Notes: generated from the letters alone by a model not told the origin. A stretch of 64,000 nucleotides of DNA from Hydrogenophaga borbori (GCF_003417535.1 NZ_QVLS01000001.1:620001-684000); one strand, 5' to 3'; numbered from the stretch's first letter, positions 1 to 8,372 are shown. A program made the numbers and translations.

Positions 1-910
1 ATTGTGCGGCCAGGCGCGCGAGCCTGCCATCGGCCTCGGCCATGTCCGCACGGCACCCGCGCAGCAGGGCCGCCAGGGCGGGCGCATCGCCCACCGGAAA
101 GTAACCGCCATAGGCCTCGCCCAACATGCCGACGTTGCCGTCGATGCGCGAGGCCAGCACCGGCGTGCCGCCGCGCACCGCCTCCAGCACGGCGTGCGCG
201 CCGCCCTCCAGGCGGCTGGCGTGCACCAGCACGTGCGCGCGCTGCAGGCGGCGCAGCACGTCGGCGTGCGGCAGCGGGCCCAGCCAGCGGTAGTGCGGGC
301 AGGCCGCGGCGGTGGCCCGCGCAGCCGCGCCGAGCGCCGGGTCCAGGGCATCGCCGATGTGGTCGATGCGGATGCCTTCGCCGGGGACGATCAGCCGCGC
401 CGCCTCGAACAGCGTCTGCGGCGATTTCTCGTCGCGCAGGTGGCCCACCATCAGCGCGCGCAGGAAGCGCCGGGGCTTGGGCAGGGGCGCGCGCGCGGGA
501 CCCGACTGGAACACCACGCGGCAGCGCTCGCGCAGCGGCGGCGGCAGCGCCAGCGGCCCGCGCTCTTGCAGCACCACCAGGCGGTGCGCGAGTGCCAGCG
601 AGCGGCGGGCGTCGGCGTCGCCCTGGATGTCGCGGTACAGGTCGGTGCCCGTCAGCACCACCACCAGGGGCGCGAGTGGGTGCCCCTTCGCCCAGGCCGC
701 GACGGACGCCGCCGAGCGGCGCGCGTGCAGCGCGATCAGTGCCGCCGGCGTCTCGTGCAGCCTGGCCTCGGGCCATTCGCGCACGACCACCACCCGATAA
801 TGCCCCGCGAGCAGGCGCGCCCAACGCCGCGCGGTCTGCCAATTGCCGTTGTTCGCGTCGGCCAGCGACGGCGTGACGATGCACAACAGGGGTTTGTGGA
901 TGGTGGCCAT
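1..910 (-). CDS. senB: Selenosugar synthase SenB, 3' end cut off by window
   Basis: GT-B type glycosyltransferase. It matches the family that makes a selenosugar from selenophosphate and a UDP-sugar, the first committed step of selenoneine synthesis. About 303 residues are visible and the family is only slightly longer, so only the C-terminus is missing. The N-terminus reads MATIHKPLLCIVTPSLADAN. A mid-protein GHLRDEKSP stretch and a C-terminal VHASRLEGGAHAVLEAVRGG donor-site motif, followed by GTPVLASRIDGNVGMLG, are characteristic. The ATG lies at 910 and overlaps the divergent senA start by 11 bases. Being beside an EgtB-like gene supports SenB over a generic glycosyltransferase. The selenophosphate synthetase gene (senC/selD) is not visible and may lie to the left. 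Confidence 0.88.
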   Translation of the reverse strand, partial: MATIHKPLLCIVTPSLADANNGNWQTARRWARLLAGHYRVVVVREWPEARLHETPAALIALHARRSAASVAAWAKGHPLAPLVVVLTGTDLYRDIQGDADARRSLALAHRLVVLQERGPLALPPPLRERCRVVFQSGPARAPLPKPRRFLRALMVGHLRDEKSPQTLFEAARLIVPGEGIRIDHIGDALDPALGAAARATAAACPHYRWLGPLPHADVLRRLQRAHVLVHASRLEGGAHAVLEAVRGGTPVLASRIDGNVGMLGEAYGGYFPVGDAPALAALLRGCRADMAEADGRLARLAAQ

Positions 911-2114
911 CGATCAAGGGATTCTGTCGGAGCCCGGCGACGCCTGCGGCGCGGCGGCCGAGCAGGCCCGCCGGGGTGGTCGGGAAACGCTGGCCGCCCT
1001 GCTGCGCCGCACGCGCGCGCGCACCCTGCGCCTGGCCCAGGCCTACGAGGCCGCGCTGGGCCCTGGCCTGCGCGTGCCGCGGTCGCCCGAACTCAACCCG
1101 CCGCTGTGGGAGCTGGGCCACCTCGGCTGGTTCGCCGACCGCTGGATCGCGCGCCAGCCCACGCCGCAACGCGAGCGCGGCGCGCGCGCCGACCCCCTGG
1201 CGCCGCTGGCGCCGGCGCGCCAGGCCGTGCGCGGCCTCGACGCCGACGCGCTCTACGACAGCAGCGCGGTGCCGCACGACGCCCGCTGGTCGCTGCCCCT
1301 GCCCGACCTGGCCACCACCCGCGCCGACCTGCAGGCCAGCCTGGACGACACCCTGGCCTGGCTGGCGCGCGCGCCCGAGACCGACGACGGCCTGTACGCC
1401 TTTCGCCTCGCCCTCTTCCACGAGGACATGCACAACGAGGCATGGATCTGCATGGCCCAGGTGCTGGACATCGATCCCGGCGAGGCCGCGCCCTCGCCCC
1501 CGGCCGCGCGCGAAGGCACGCTGCACCTGCCCGCCGGGCCCTGGACCCTGGGCTGGCGCGGCCCGGGCTTCGCCTTCGACAACGAATGGCCGGGCCAGAC
1601 CGTCGAGCTCGCGGCCGTCGACATCGATGCGGCCCCGGTGAGCTGGGCGCGCTACCTGCCCGCCATCGAGGCCGGGGCCGTGCCCGTGCCACGCTTCCTC
1701 CAACACAAGGCCGGCGGCTGGTGGCAGCGCGCCCAGGGCCGCTGGCGGGTGCTGGACCCGCAGGCGCCGGTCTGCCACGTCAGCGCCACCGAAGCCCAGG
1801 CCTGGTGCGCCTGGACCGGCCGGCGCCTGCCCACCGAAGCCGAATGGGAGCGCGCGGCGCTCAGCGCGCCCGGCTTCGCCTGGGGCCAGGTCTGGGAATG
1901 GACCGCTAGCGCCTTCGCCCCCCACCCGGGCTTCGAGCCGCACCCCTACCGCGACTACTCCCAGCCCTGGTTTGACGGCCGGCCCGTGCTCAAGGGCGCC
2001 AGCTGGGCCAGCGCGCCGCAGATGCGCCACCCGCGCTACCGCAATTTTTTCGGCGCGCCGCGCAACGACATCCTCGCGGGCTTTCGCAGCGTGGCCCTGC
2101 CGGCCGCGCGCTGA
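900..2114 (+). CDS. senA: Selenoneine synthase SenA (EgtB-like non-heme iron enzyme)
   Basis: About 404 residues. SenA joins a selenosugar to hercynine by oxidative C-Se bond formation, giving the selenoneine precursor. The layout is that of EgtB. An N-terminal DinB-like helical domain contains GHLGWFADRW (His about 74) and HEDMHNE (His about 174 and 178, the HX3HXE iron-ligand pattern). A C-terminal FGE-sulfatase domain carries RRLPTEAEWERAAL, VWEWTASAF and a terminal GFRSVALP. Pairing with senB favours SenA over ergothioneine EgtB. The start is uncertain: ATG at 900 lies inside the senB 5' end, and GTG at 903 is the alternative. The import genes follow about 90 bases downstream, probably as one operon. 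Confidence 0.88.
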   Translation: MVAIDQGILSEPGDACGAAAEQARRGGRETLAALLRRTRARTLRLAQAYEAALGPGLRVPRSPELNPPLWELGHLGWFADRWIARQPTPQRERGARADPLAPLAPARQAVRGLDADALYDSSAVPHDARWSLPLPDLATTRADLQASLDDTLAWLARAPETDDGLYAFRLALFHEDMHNEAWICMAQVLDIDPGEAAPSPPAAREGTLHLPAGPWTLGWRGPGFAFDNEWPGQTVELAAVDIDAAPVSWARYLPAIEAGAVPVPRFLQHKAGGWWQRAQGRWRVLDPQAPVCHVSATEAQAWCAWTGRRLPTEAEWERAALSAPGFAWGQVWEWTASAFAPHPGFEPHPYRDYSQPWFDGRPVLKGASWASAPQMRHPRYRNFFGAPRNDILAGFRSVALPAAR

Positions 2115-2205
2115 ACGCGCCCCGGGTGGCGCGGGCCGGCCTTGCGGCCGGGATGGGCGTTCGCGGTCTAATCCGGGCTTCGTCCCCGCACCGGAGCCAC
2201 CCGTC

Positions 2206-3039
2206 TTGGAGATCGCCCTCGAACAGCTCAGCGCGCGCCACCCCGCGGCGCGCGCCACCCAGCCCGCCGCCGTGCAGGACCTGAGCCTGCGCGTGGCCGC
2301 GGGCGAACAGCTCGCGGTGATTGGCCCGTCGGGCGCTGGCAAGACCACGCTGCTGCAGCTCATGGCCTGCGCCATGCCGCCCAGCGAAGGGCGCCTGAGG
2401 CTCGATGGCGCCGATCCCTGGACGCTGCCGCGCGACGAGCTGCGCCGCCTGCGCGGGCGCCTGCTGCTCGCACCGCAGGTCCCGCCGCTGCCGCCGCGCC
2501 AGCGCGTGGTCACGGCCGTGCTGGCGGGCCGGCTGCCCGCCATGGGCCTGTGGGCCAGCCTGCGTTCGCTGCTGCGCCCGAGCGACATCCCCGCCGCCTT
2601 CGCCGCGCTCGAGCGCTTCGACCTCGGCGACAAGCTCTTCGAGCGCGTGGACCGCCTCTCCGGCGGCGAGCGCCAGCGCGTGGGCCTGGCGCGCACCCTG
2701 CTGGCGCCGGCCACCGCCTGGCTGGTGGACGAACCGCTCTCGGCCCTGGACCCGACGCGCGCGCGCCAGGCCATCCGCACCCTCGTCGAGGGCGCGCGCG
2801 AGCGCCGCGCCACGCTGGTGGCCACCCTGCACCAGGTGGACGTGGCGCTGGCGCACTTCCCGCGCATCGTGGGCCTGCGCGACGGCCGCCTGGCCTTCGA
2901 CCTGCCCGCCGCCGAAGTCACGCGCGAACGCCTGGCGCGCCTGTACGACCGGTTCGAACACGAGCTGCAAGGCGGCGCGCCCGCGACCCCATCGCCCGAG
3001 CCCGGGGCGGCCGTGCCGCCCATGCTGATGTGCCGCTGA
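2206..3039 (+). CDS. ABC transporter ATP-binding protein, PhnC-like (putative selenium oxyanion import)
   Basis: A 277-residue ABC ATPase with Walker A GPSGAGKT, signature LSGGERQRVGLARTL, Walker B WLVDEPLSALD and the switch histidine in TLHQVD. It resembles PhnC of phosphonate/phosphite importers. No ATG or GTG fits the N-terminus. TTG at 2206 does, with GGAG about eight bases upstream. Two PhnE-type permeases follow with almost no gap. The same transporter class is annotated in many genomes as putative selenate import because it neighbours selD-type genes. Position right after senA makes supply of selenium for selenoneine the best inference. Phosphonate or phosphite import remains possible. 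Confidence 0.8.
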   Translation: MEIALEQLSARHPAARATQPAAVQDLSLRVAAGEQLAVIGPSGAGKTTLLQLMACAMPPSEGRLRLDGADPWTLPRDELRRLRGRLLLAPQVPPLPPRQRVVTAVLAGRLPAMGLWASLRSLLRPSDIPAAFAALERFDLGDKLFERVDRLSGGERQRVGLARTLLAPATAWLVDEPLSALDPTRARQAIRTLVEGARERRATLVATLHQVDVALAHFPRIVGLRDGRLAFDLPAAEVTRERLARLYDRFEHELQGGAPATPSPEPGAAVPPMLMCR

Positions 3040-3047
3040 AGCCCGCA

Positions 3048-3887
3048 ATGAACACCGCCCCGGCCCCGCGCGCCGCTCCCACCCGCGACCCGGCCTGGCT
3101 GTCGCGGGTGTTCTGGATCGGCGCCGCGCTGGTGATGCTGTGGCCGCTGGGCGTGGCCACCGAGTTCCGGCCCTGGGTGCTGTTCGAGCCCCGCAACCTG
3201 CGCGTCTCGGCGCAGTTTCTGGGCAGCTTCCTGCCGCCCGCGCGGGACGGCGAATTCCTCGCGCTGGTGGCGCGAGAGACCTGGCGCACGGTGGCCATTG
3301 CCACCGCCGGCATGGCGCTGGCCATGCTGATCGCCGTGCCGCTCACGCTCGCCGCCACGCGCGTGCTCTCGCTGTCCGCCCTGTCGGGGCGCATGGCGCG
3401 CGGGCCCTGGGTGGTGCGCCAGGCGGTGCGCTGGTTGCTGATCGTGCTGCGCAGCGTCCCCGAGCTGGTCTGGGCCCTGGTCTTCGTGCGCGTGGTGGGC
3501 CTGGGACCCACCGCCGGCGTGCTGGCCATCGCCCTCACCTACGGCGGCATGCTCGGCAAGGTCTACGGCGAGATCCTGGAAAGCGGCGAGCCCCACGCCA
3601 CGCAGACCCTGCTGCGCAACGGCGCCTCGCGCCTGCAGGCCTTCTGCTACGGCCTGCTGCCCACCAACGCGGCCGAGCTCACCAGCTACACCGTCTACCG
3701 CTGGGAATGCGCCATCCGCTCTTCGGTGGTGCTGGGCTTCGTGGGCGCGGGCGGCCTGGGTCAGCAGCTCGACAACTCCATGAAGATGTTCAACGGCGGC
3801 GAGGTGGCCACCATGTTGCTGGTTTTCATGGCCCTGGTGGCGCTGGCCGACCGCGTGAGCGCGGGACTGCGAAAGGCGCTCGGATGA
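3048..3887 (+). CDS. PhnE-type ABC permease, first copy
   Basis: A 279-residue inner-membrane permease with about six hydrophobic segments. The coupling-helix region reads EILESGEPHATQTLLRNGAS, and an SYTVYRWECAIRSS stretch typical of PhnE follows, ending in GFVGAGGLGQQL. It starts at ATG 3048, eight bases after the ATPase stop, and its stop overlaps the next ATG as ATGA at 3884, which implies translational coupling. With the second permease it should form a heterodimeric channel. No periplasmic binding protein gene is present on this side of the locus. Confidence 0.85.
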   Translation: MNTAPAPRAAPTRDPAWLSRVFWIGAALVMLWPLGVATEFRPWVLFEPRNLRVSAQFLGSFLPPARDGEFLALVARETWRTVAIATAGMALAMLIAVPLTLAATRVLSLSALSGRMARGPWVVRQAVRWLLIVLRSVPELVWALVFVRVVGLGPTAGVLAIALTYGGMLGKVYGEILESGEPHATQTLLRNGASRLQAFCYGLLPTNAAELTSYTVYRWECAIRSSVVLGFVGAGGLGQQLDNSMKMFNGGEVATMLLVFMALVALADRVSAGLRKALG

Positions 3888-4693
3888 ATCCCTGGCCGCC
3901 CGCCCCGCCCTCCCTGCTCGACCCGCGCGGCAAGGCCCTGTGGTTCCTGCTGGCGCTGGCCGCGCTGGTCGTCGCCAGCTTCTGGTCGCTGGACCTGCAG
4001 TGGCGTCAGTTCCTGTCGCTGGACGCGGCGCGCAGCATGGGCCGCTTCCTCGGCGAGTTCTTCCCGCCCGACACCTCGCCCGCGTTCTTGCGCCGCGTGG
4101 CCCAGGGCACCTGGGAAACGCTGGCCATGTCAGCCCTGGGCACCGGCCTGGCGGCCGCGGCGGGCCTGGCGCTGGCGCTGCCGGCCAGCCGGCGGCCCGG
4201 CGGTGGTGCGTCCTGGGCGCGCGGCCCCACGCGGCTGCTGCTCAATGCGCTGCGCAGCATCCCCGAGCTGGTGTGGGCCGCGCTGCTGCTCATCAGCGCC
4301 GGCCTGGGGCCTTTCGCCGGCACCCTGGCCCTGGCCTTCCACACGGCCGGCGTGCTGGGCCGCCTGTTCGCCGAGGCCATCGAGAACGCCCCGCCCGGCC
4401 CGGCCGCCGCGCTGCGCGTGCAGGGCGTGGGCGGCGTACGGGTGTTCTGCTACGCCACGCTGCCGCAGGTGCTGCCGCAGCTGCTGAGCTACACCCTCTA
4501 CCGCTGGGAGAACAACATCCGCGCCGCCGCCGTGCTGGGCGTGGTGGGCGCGGGCGGCCTGGGCCAGATGCTGGCCTTTCACATGGGCCTGTTCCACATG
4601 GGCAAGACGGCCACCGTCCTCGGCGCGATGCTGCTGATGGTGGCCCTGGTGGACGCCGCCAGCCACGGGGCCCGGCGGTGGATGACGCGCTGA
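3884..4693 (+). CDS. PhnE-type ABC permease, second copy
   Basis: A 269-residue permease homologous to the preceding one. It shares SIPELVWAALLL, LSYTLYRWENNIRAAAVLG and VVGAGGLGQML, and has about six membrane segments. Its start overlaps the previous stop by four bases. It is the last gene of the senA-ATPase-permease-permease run, since the next gene lies on the other strand and ends only nine bases away. The substrate is inferred from context as selenate or selenite. The family itself is known for phosphonates, phosphite and related oxyanions. Confidence 0.84.
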   Translation: MNPWPPAPPSLLDPRGKALWFLLALAALVVASFWSLDLQWRQFLSLDAARSMGRFLGEFFPPDTSPAFLRRVAQGTWETLAMSALGTGLAAAAGLALALPASRRPGGGASWARGPTRLLLNALRSIPELVWAALLLISAGLGPFAGTLALAFHTAGVLGRLFAEAIENAPPGPAAALRVQGVGGVRVFCYATLPQVLPQLLSYTLYRWENNIRAAAVLGVVGAGGLGQMLAFHMGLFHMGKTATVLGAMLLMVALVDAASHGARRWMTR

Positions 4694-4702
4694 GCCGCGC
4701 GA

Positions 4703-5134
4703 CTACGCAGACGCCTTGTACAACAGCCGCCGGCCGGGTGCGGCGGGCATGGGCAGCAGGAGGGCGTTGCGGACGTGTGGATCGTCGTCGAGCTTGAACA
4801 GCAGAGGTCCGACCGACGGGGCCTCGCACGGCGCTGGCGCCCACAGCGCGCCAATCCAGCTCAAGCTCCAACTCGGGCCTGAATCGCGGCGCCGGTCCAG
4901 ACGGGCAATGCCGGTGAGGTTCGCGACGGGAATCTGGGCCAGCATGTCCAGCAAGGTGGAATCCCACGCCACCAGGGAGGTCTGCGAGACCTTCTTGCCG
5001 CGGTAGGAAACGTCGTAGACAAGCAGGTACCAGGGCCGCTCCATCGAGAGCGTGATGGCCTGCCAGTGGCTCTGGCGAGGGGCGACCTGAGAAGGGTGAA
5101 AGTGCTGGACGAGGCCGGGGGCGGTGATGAACAA
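4703..5134 (-). CDS. Hypothetical protein
   Basis: A 143-residue protein I do not recognise. It has no signal peptide or membrane segment. The middle reads PWYLLVYDVSYRGKKVSQTS and the C-terminal half is rich in Pro and Leu. The only upstream start is TTG at 5134. An internal ATG at about 5063 would remove the first 24 residues or so. Base composition is less GC-biased than the flanking genes. It is transcribed away from the XRE regulator, and the two share an AT-rich intergenic region, so they may form a regulated pair. No toxin or antitoxin fold can be assigned. Confidence 0.5.
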   Translation of the reverse strand: MFITAPGLVQHFHPSQVAPRQSHWQAITLSMERPWYLLVYDVSYRGKKVSQTSLVAWDSTLLDMLAQIPVANLTGIARLDRRRDSGPSWSLSWIGALWAPAPCEAPSVGPLLFKLDDDPHVRNALLLPMPAAPGRRLLYKASA

Positions 5135-5177
5135 GTGCGAACTCCCAAAATCCCAAAGCCACCCATTTATAGCTCAA

Positions 5178-5206
5178 ATTATCAGTTTAAGCGCATGCAA
5201 GGCCAA
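5178..5206 (-). promoter_or_regulatory. Candidate sigma-70 promoter for the 4703-5134 gene
   Basis: On the minus strand, TTGGCC (5201-5206) and GATAAT (5178-5183) are separated by exactly 17 bases. They lie in an AT-rich stretch rare in this window, upstream of the divergent hypothetical gene. This is a consensus-based guess only. Confidence 0.35.
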
Positions 5207-5216
5207 CACTTTTTTG

Positions 5217-5687
5217 GTGTCTGAACAAGCATCTGAAATACCGCCCTTCCTTGCCCCGCTGGCGGCGAACCTCGTTGCTCTTCGAGCAAAAGGGAACTGG
5301 AGCATCAGTGCGCTGGCGGAGCAAGCGCGTGTGAATCGACGAATGATTCGGCTGGTGGAACAGGGGCAGGTCAACGCCTCGCTGAAGACGATAGACAAGT
5401 TGGCTCGCGCCCTCGGCGTCACGGCGGGCTCACTGGTAGGAAACCGGCCGCTGGCCCGGCAAGAAGGTGATGCCTTGATCGAGGAAGTTGTGGCGAGGAA
5501 CCTTGTCTCGGCGAGGAAGGGGCTCAAGCTGACGCAAGAGAAGTTGAGTCAGCAGTCGGGCGTCAACATGCCCGCCATCGCCGACATCGAACGTCAAGCG
5601 CGCAACCCCTCTTTGCTCACCCTTGCAAAGCTTGCCGCTTCGCTCGGCTTGTCACTCGAAGCGCTTCTGACCGACTACCGTTCCTAG
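5217..5687 (+). CDS. XRE-family regulator with two HTH domains
   Basis: About 156 residues from GTG 5217. Two tandem Cro/C1-type helix-turn-helix domains are visible. The first has SALAEQARVNRRMIRLVEQG and ends in ALGVTAGSLV. The second has LTQEKLSQQSGVNMPAIADI and ends in SLGLSLEALL. It probably acts as a dimeric or pseudodimeric repressor of the divergent neighbour. An upstream in-frame ATG at 5127 would add 30 residues but would read through the AT-rich promoter-like region and overlap the divergent gene, so I prefer GTG. Codon use is less GC-rich than neighbours, which fits acquisition by transfer. Confidence 0.78.
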   Translation: MSEQASEIPPFLAPLAANLVALRAKGNWSISALAEQARVNRRMIRLVEQGQVNASLKTIDKLARALGVTAGSLVGNRPLARQEGDALIEEVVARNLVSARKGLKLTQEKLSQQSGVNMPAIADIERQARNPSLLTLAKLAASLGLSLEALLTDYRS

Positions 5688-5750
5688 CAGAACATGCGCC
5701 TCAAGGACCGGCGAGGACATCTCCTTGTTCACCTTGGGCGATGCGAATGA

Positions 5751-6869
5751 TCACCGCACCACCAGCCGCAGCACCTTCCCATCGCTGTCGTCCGTCAGCA
5801 CGTAGAGCCAGCCGTCCGGCCCTTCGCGCACGTCGCGGATGCGCTGGTTCAGCTCGGTCAGCAGGCGCTCCTGGTGCACCACGCGCCCGCCCTCCATCTG
5901 CAGGCGCACCAGGTGGCGGAACTTGAGCGAGCCGGTGAAGGCGTTGCCCTGCCAGGCGGCGCCGTAGCGGTCACCGCGCAGGAACACCAGGCCCGAGGGC
6001 GCGATGGAAGGCACCCAGTACTGCACCGGCTGCTCCAGGCCCGCGCGGCTGGTCAGGCCGGCACCGATGCGCCCGCCGCCGTAGTTTTCGCCGTAGGTGA
6101 TGAGGGGCCAGCCGTAGTTCTTGCCGGCCTCGGGACGGTTGAGTTCGTCGCCGCCCTGGGGGCCATGCTCGATGGTCCAGAGCGCGCCGTCCGGCCCCAG
6201 GGCCGCGCCCTGGATGTTGCGGTGGCCGAGGGTCCAGATCTCGGGCAGCGCGCGCGCCTGCTGCGTGAACGGGTTGTCGGGGTGCGGCTGGCCGTTGGCC
6301 TGCACGCGCACCACCTTGCCGTGGTGGTTGTCCAGGGTCTGCGCGTCGTGCATGCGTTGGTAGCGGTCGCCCAGGGTGAGGAAGAGGCTGCCGTCGTCCG
6401 CCTGCACGATGCGGCAGCCGAAGTGCAGCCGGCTGCCCACCTTGGGCTTCTGGCTGAAGACCACGCGCAGGTTCTCGAGCGCGGTGCGGTCGTCCGACAG
6501 CCGCGCCGAAGCCATGGCGGTGGAATTGCCCACCAGCCCGGGCTCGCTGTAGCAGAAGTGCACGGTGCGGTTGCGGGCGAAGTCGCGGTCGGTGATGACG
6601 TCGAGCAAGCCGCCCTGGCCCACGGCATCGACCTCGGGCAGGCCCTTGAGTGGCGGGCTGAGGCGGCCGTCGGCCTCCACCACCCGCAGGCGCCCGGGGC
6701 GCTCGGTCACGAGCAGGCGCCCATCGCCAATGAAGGCCAGGCCCCAGGGGTTCTGCAGGCCGCCGGCCACCACCTCGGGCGTCAGGCGCACCGACGGCTG
6801 GGCCAGGGCACAGGCGAAGGCCAGGCCCCCGGCCAGGGCGATGAACAGGGGGCGAAGGCGTCGGATCAT
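5751..6869 (-). CDS. PQQ-dependent sugar dehydrogenase (glucose/sorbosone dehydrogenase family)
   Basis: A 372-residue periplasmic protein with an N-terminal signal peptide (hydrophobic run ending ACALAQPS). The six-bladed beta-propeller of soluble aldose sugar dehydrogenases is recognisable from GLQNPWGLAFIGDGRLLVTE, HFGCRIVQADDGSLFLTLGD, HRNIQGAALGP and IEHGPQGGDELNRPEAGKNY. Family members oxidise aldoses or related sugars using PQQ. The substrate cannot be told from sequence. ATG 6869 follows GGGAG at good spacing. It ends 60 bases from the XRE gene, tail to tail. Confidence 0.88.
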   Translation of the reverse strand: MIRRLRPLFIALAGGLAFACALAQPSVRLTPEVVAGGLQNPWGLAFIGDGRLLVTERPGRLRVVEADGRLSPPLKGLPEVDAVGQGGLLDVITDRDFARNRTVHFCYSEPGLVGNSTAMASARLSDDRTALENLRVVFSQKPKVGSRLHFGCRIVQADDGSLFLTLGDRYQRMHDAQTLDNHHGKVVRVQANGQPHPDNPFTQQARALPEIWTLGHRNIQGAALGPDGALWTIEHGPQGGDELNRPEAGKNYGWPLITYGENYGGGRIGAGLTSRAGLEQPVQYWVPSIAPSGLVFLRGDRYGAAWQGNAFTGSLKFRHLVRLQMEGGRVVHQERLLTELNQRIRDVREGPDGWLYVLTDDSDGKVLRLVVR

Positions 6870-6958
6870 GGAGTCTCCCATCGGTGTGAGGTGTTCAAGG
6901 CGTGCCCCGATGGAGGCGAGCGCCGGCGCCCGGGTTCCCGTGGGGGCCTGCCCAGGCC

Positions 6959-7543
6959 CTAACCGAACGGCCGCACGCCGATCAGGAAGCCGTGCGCCCA
7001 GAACGCGAACACCGCGTACAGGAGCAGGCCGCCCACCAGCGCGATCGCGTCGTTGGCCTTGCCGGGTCCGAAGGTGTGCGGGGCGCGCAGCAGGCCGGCC
7101 GACGCACGGCGCTTGAGCGAGACCCGGTCGGCCACGGCCCAGGCCAGGAAGGCGCCGAACAGCACCACGTCCGCCAGGCCGCCATTGGCCAGCAGGTGGG
7201 CCAGCGCCCACAACTTGGTGGCCACCAGCATGGGGTGCTTCGCGGCGCGCTGGATGCGCCCCGGCAGGTAGGCCGACAGCAGCAGCACGAACACCGGCAG
7301 CATCAGCACGGCGGCCGCGTGGCGCATGGCCACGGGCGGGGTCCACAGCAGCACCGGGTTCTGCCGCGCGGCGCTGTAGCCGGCCACGATGAGGCCGAAA
7401 CCGGCCAGGGCCACCAGCGTGTAGAGGCCTTTCCAGGGCCCCTCGCCGATGCGGTGCGCGACCGCGTGCCGCCCGCGCGGCGCGACGATCGACACCGAAT
7501 GGATGCCAAGAAACAGCACCAGTCCGAGCACAAGCCAGTCCAT
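6959..7543 (-). CDS. NnrU family membrane protein
   Basis: A 194-residue integral membrane protein with about five to six hydrophobic helices. It begins MDWLVLGLVLFLGIHS and carries the conserved KHPMLVATKLWALAHLLANG stretch typical of NnrU/isoprenylcysteine methyltransferase-like proteins. NnrU was first linked to nitrite and nitric oxide reductase expression in denitrifiers, but it is widespread in bacteria without that role. No denitrification gene lies nearby, so function is open. It is preceded by the DsbA-like gene on the same strand. Confidence 0.85.
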   Translation of the reverse strand: MDWLVLGLVLFLGIHSVSIVAPRGRHAVAHRIGEGPWKGLYTLVALAGFGLIVAGYSAARQNPVLLWTPPVAMRHAAAVLMLPVFVLLLSAYLPGRIQRAAKHPMLVATKLWALAHLLANGGLADVVLFGAFLAWAVADRVSLKRRASAGLLRAPHTFGPGKANDAIALVGGLLLYAVFAFWAHGFLIGVRPFG

Positions 7544-7586
7544 GGTCGACTCCCGTCGTGGGTGGAACGCAAAGACCGCGATGGTC

Positions 7587-8258
7587 TCACGGCCCCGGCC
7601 GCGCGCGGCGGGCGATCGCCACCTCTTCGGCGACCAACTCGGCCAGCGACTCGGGACCGAAGCGCGTCAGACCGCGGCCGTTGACGAAGAAGGTGGGCGT
7701 CTTCTCCACGTAGAGCGCATTGAGGTCTTCCACCTCCTGCTGCAGCAGGGCCGCCATTTCGGGGCGCTGCATGTCCTGCAGGGCACGTTCGATGTCCAGC
7801 CCGGCCTGCTTGGCGGCGGCGAAGGCCAGCGAGGGGTTGGGCTGCGCATGATCCGCCCAGGCGGGCTGCGCGTCCAGCACCGCCTCCAGCACGGGCTGGT
7901 ACAGCCCCTGGCGGCGCGCGGCCTCCAGCAGCTTGACGACGCTGTCCGAGCCCGGATGGAACGGGGCGTAGCGGATCACGAGCTTCACCTCGCTGGGGTA
8001 CTGCTCCAGCAAGGCCTTGACGAAGGGGTGGAAGGCGCGGCAGGCCTCGCAGGACGGATCGAAGAACTCGACGATCGTCACCGGCGCGCCGGCCGGGCCC
8101 AGAACCGGCGAATGCATGCGCTGAAGGCGGGCCGGGTCGGCCCGCTGGGGCGCCGGCGCTTCGGCCGGCGCGCGCTGCTGCCAGGCCCACAGGCCGAGCG
8201 CAAAAAAGGTCAGGAGCACGCCCAGCAGGACGGCGGTGGTGAGGGGTCTGGTTTTCAT
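7587..8258 (-). CDS. DsbA-family thiol-disulfide oxidoreductase
   Basis: 223 residues with an N-terminal membrane anchor or uncleaved signal (hydrophobic residues 8-25). A thioredoxin fold follows. The active site is C-E-A-C in FFDPSCEACRAFHPF, and the cis-proline loop is KTPTFFVNG. The helical insertion between them is as in DsbA-like proteins. It should work in the periplasm, making or rearranging disulfides. The small Cys/His-rich secreted protein encoded just upstream may be a partner or substrate, which is speculative. Confidence 0.88.
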   Translation of the reverse strand: MKTRPLTTAVLLGVLLTFFALGLWAWQQRAPAEAPAPQRADPARLQRMHSPVLGPAGAPVTIVEFFDPSCEACRAFHPFVKALLEQYPSEVKLVIRYAPFHPGSDSVVKLLEAARRQGLYQPVLEAVLDAQPAWADHAQPNPSLAFAAAKQAGLDIERALQDMQRPEMAALLQQEVEDLNALYVEKTPTFFVNGRGLTRFGPESLAELVAEEVAIARRARPGP

Positions 8259-8372
8259 GGGGAATCGGATCGGAACGGGGGCCCTGGCCGGGGCGGCGCG
8301 GGCCCGGCGCCGCGCGGGCGGCGAAGGAAGGGAACGTGTGGGATGGCGCGGCGTGCCGCCAGGCGCGGGGCC

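Noticed and set aside
2206..4693. Plain phosphonate uptake operon (phnCEE)
   Set aside because: No phosphonate-breakdown genes or PhnD are near, and the genes directly follow senA. Phosphonate transport is kept only as an alternative.
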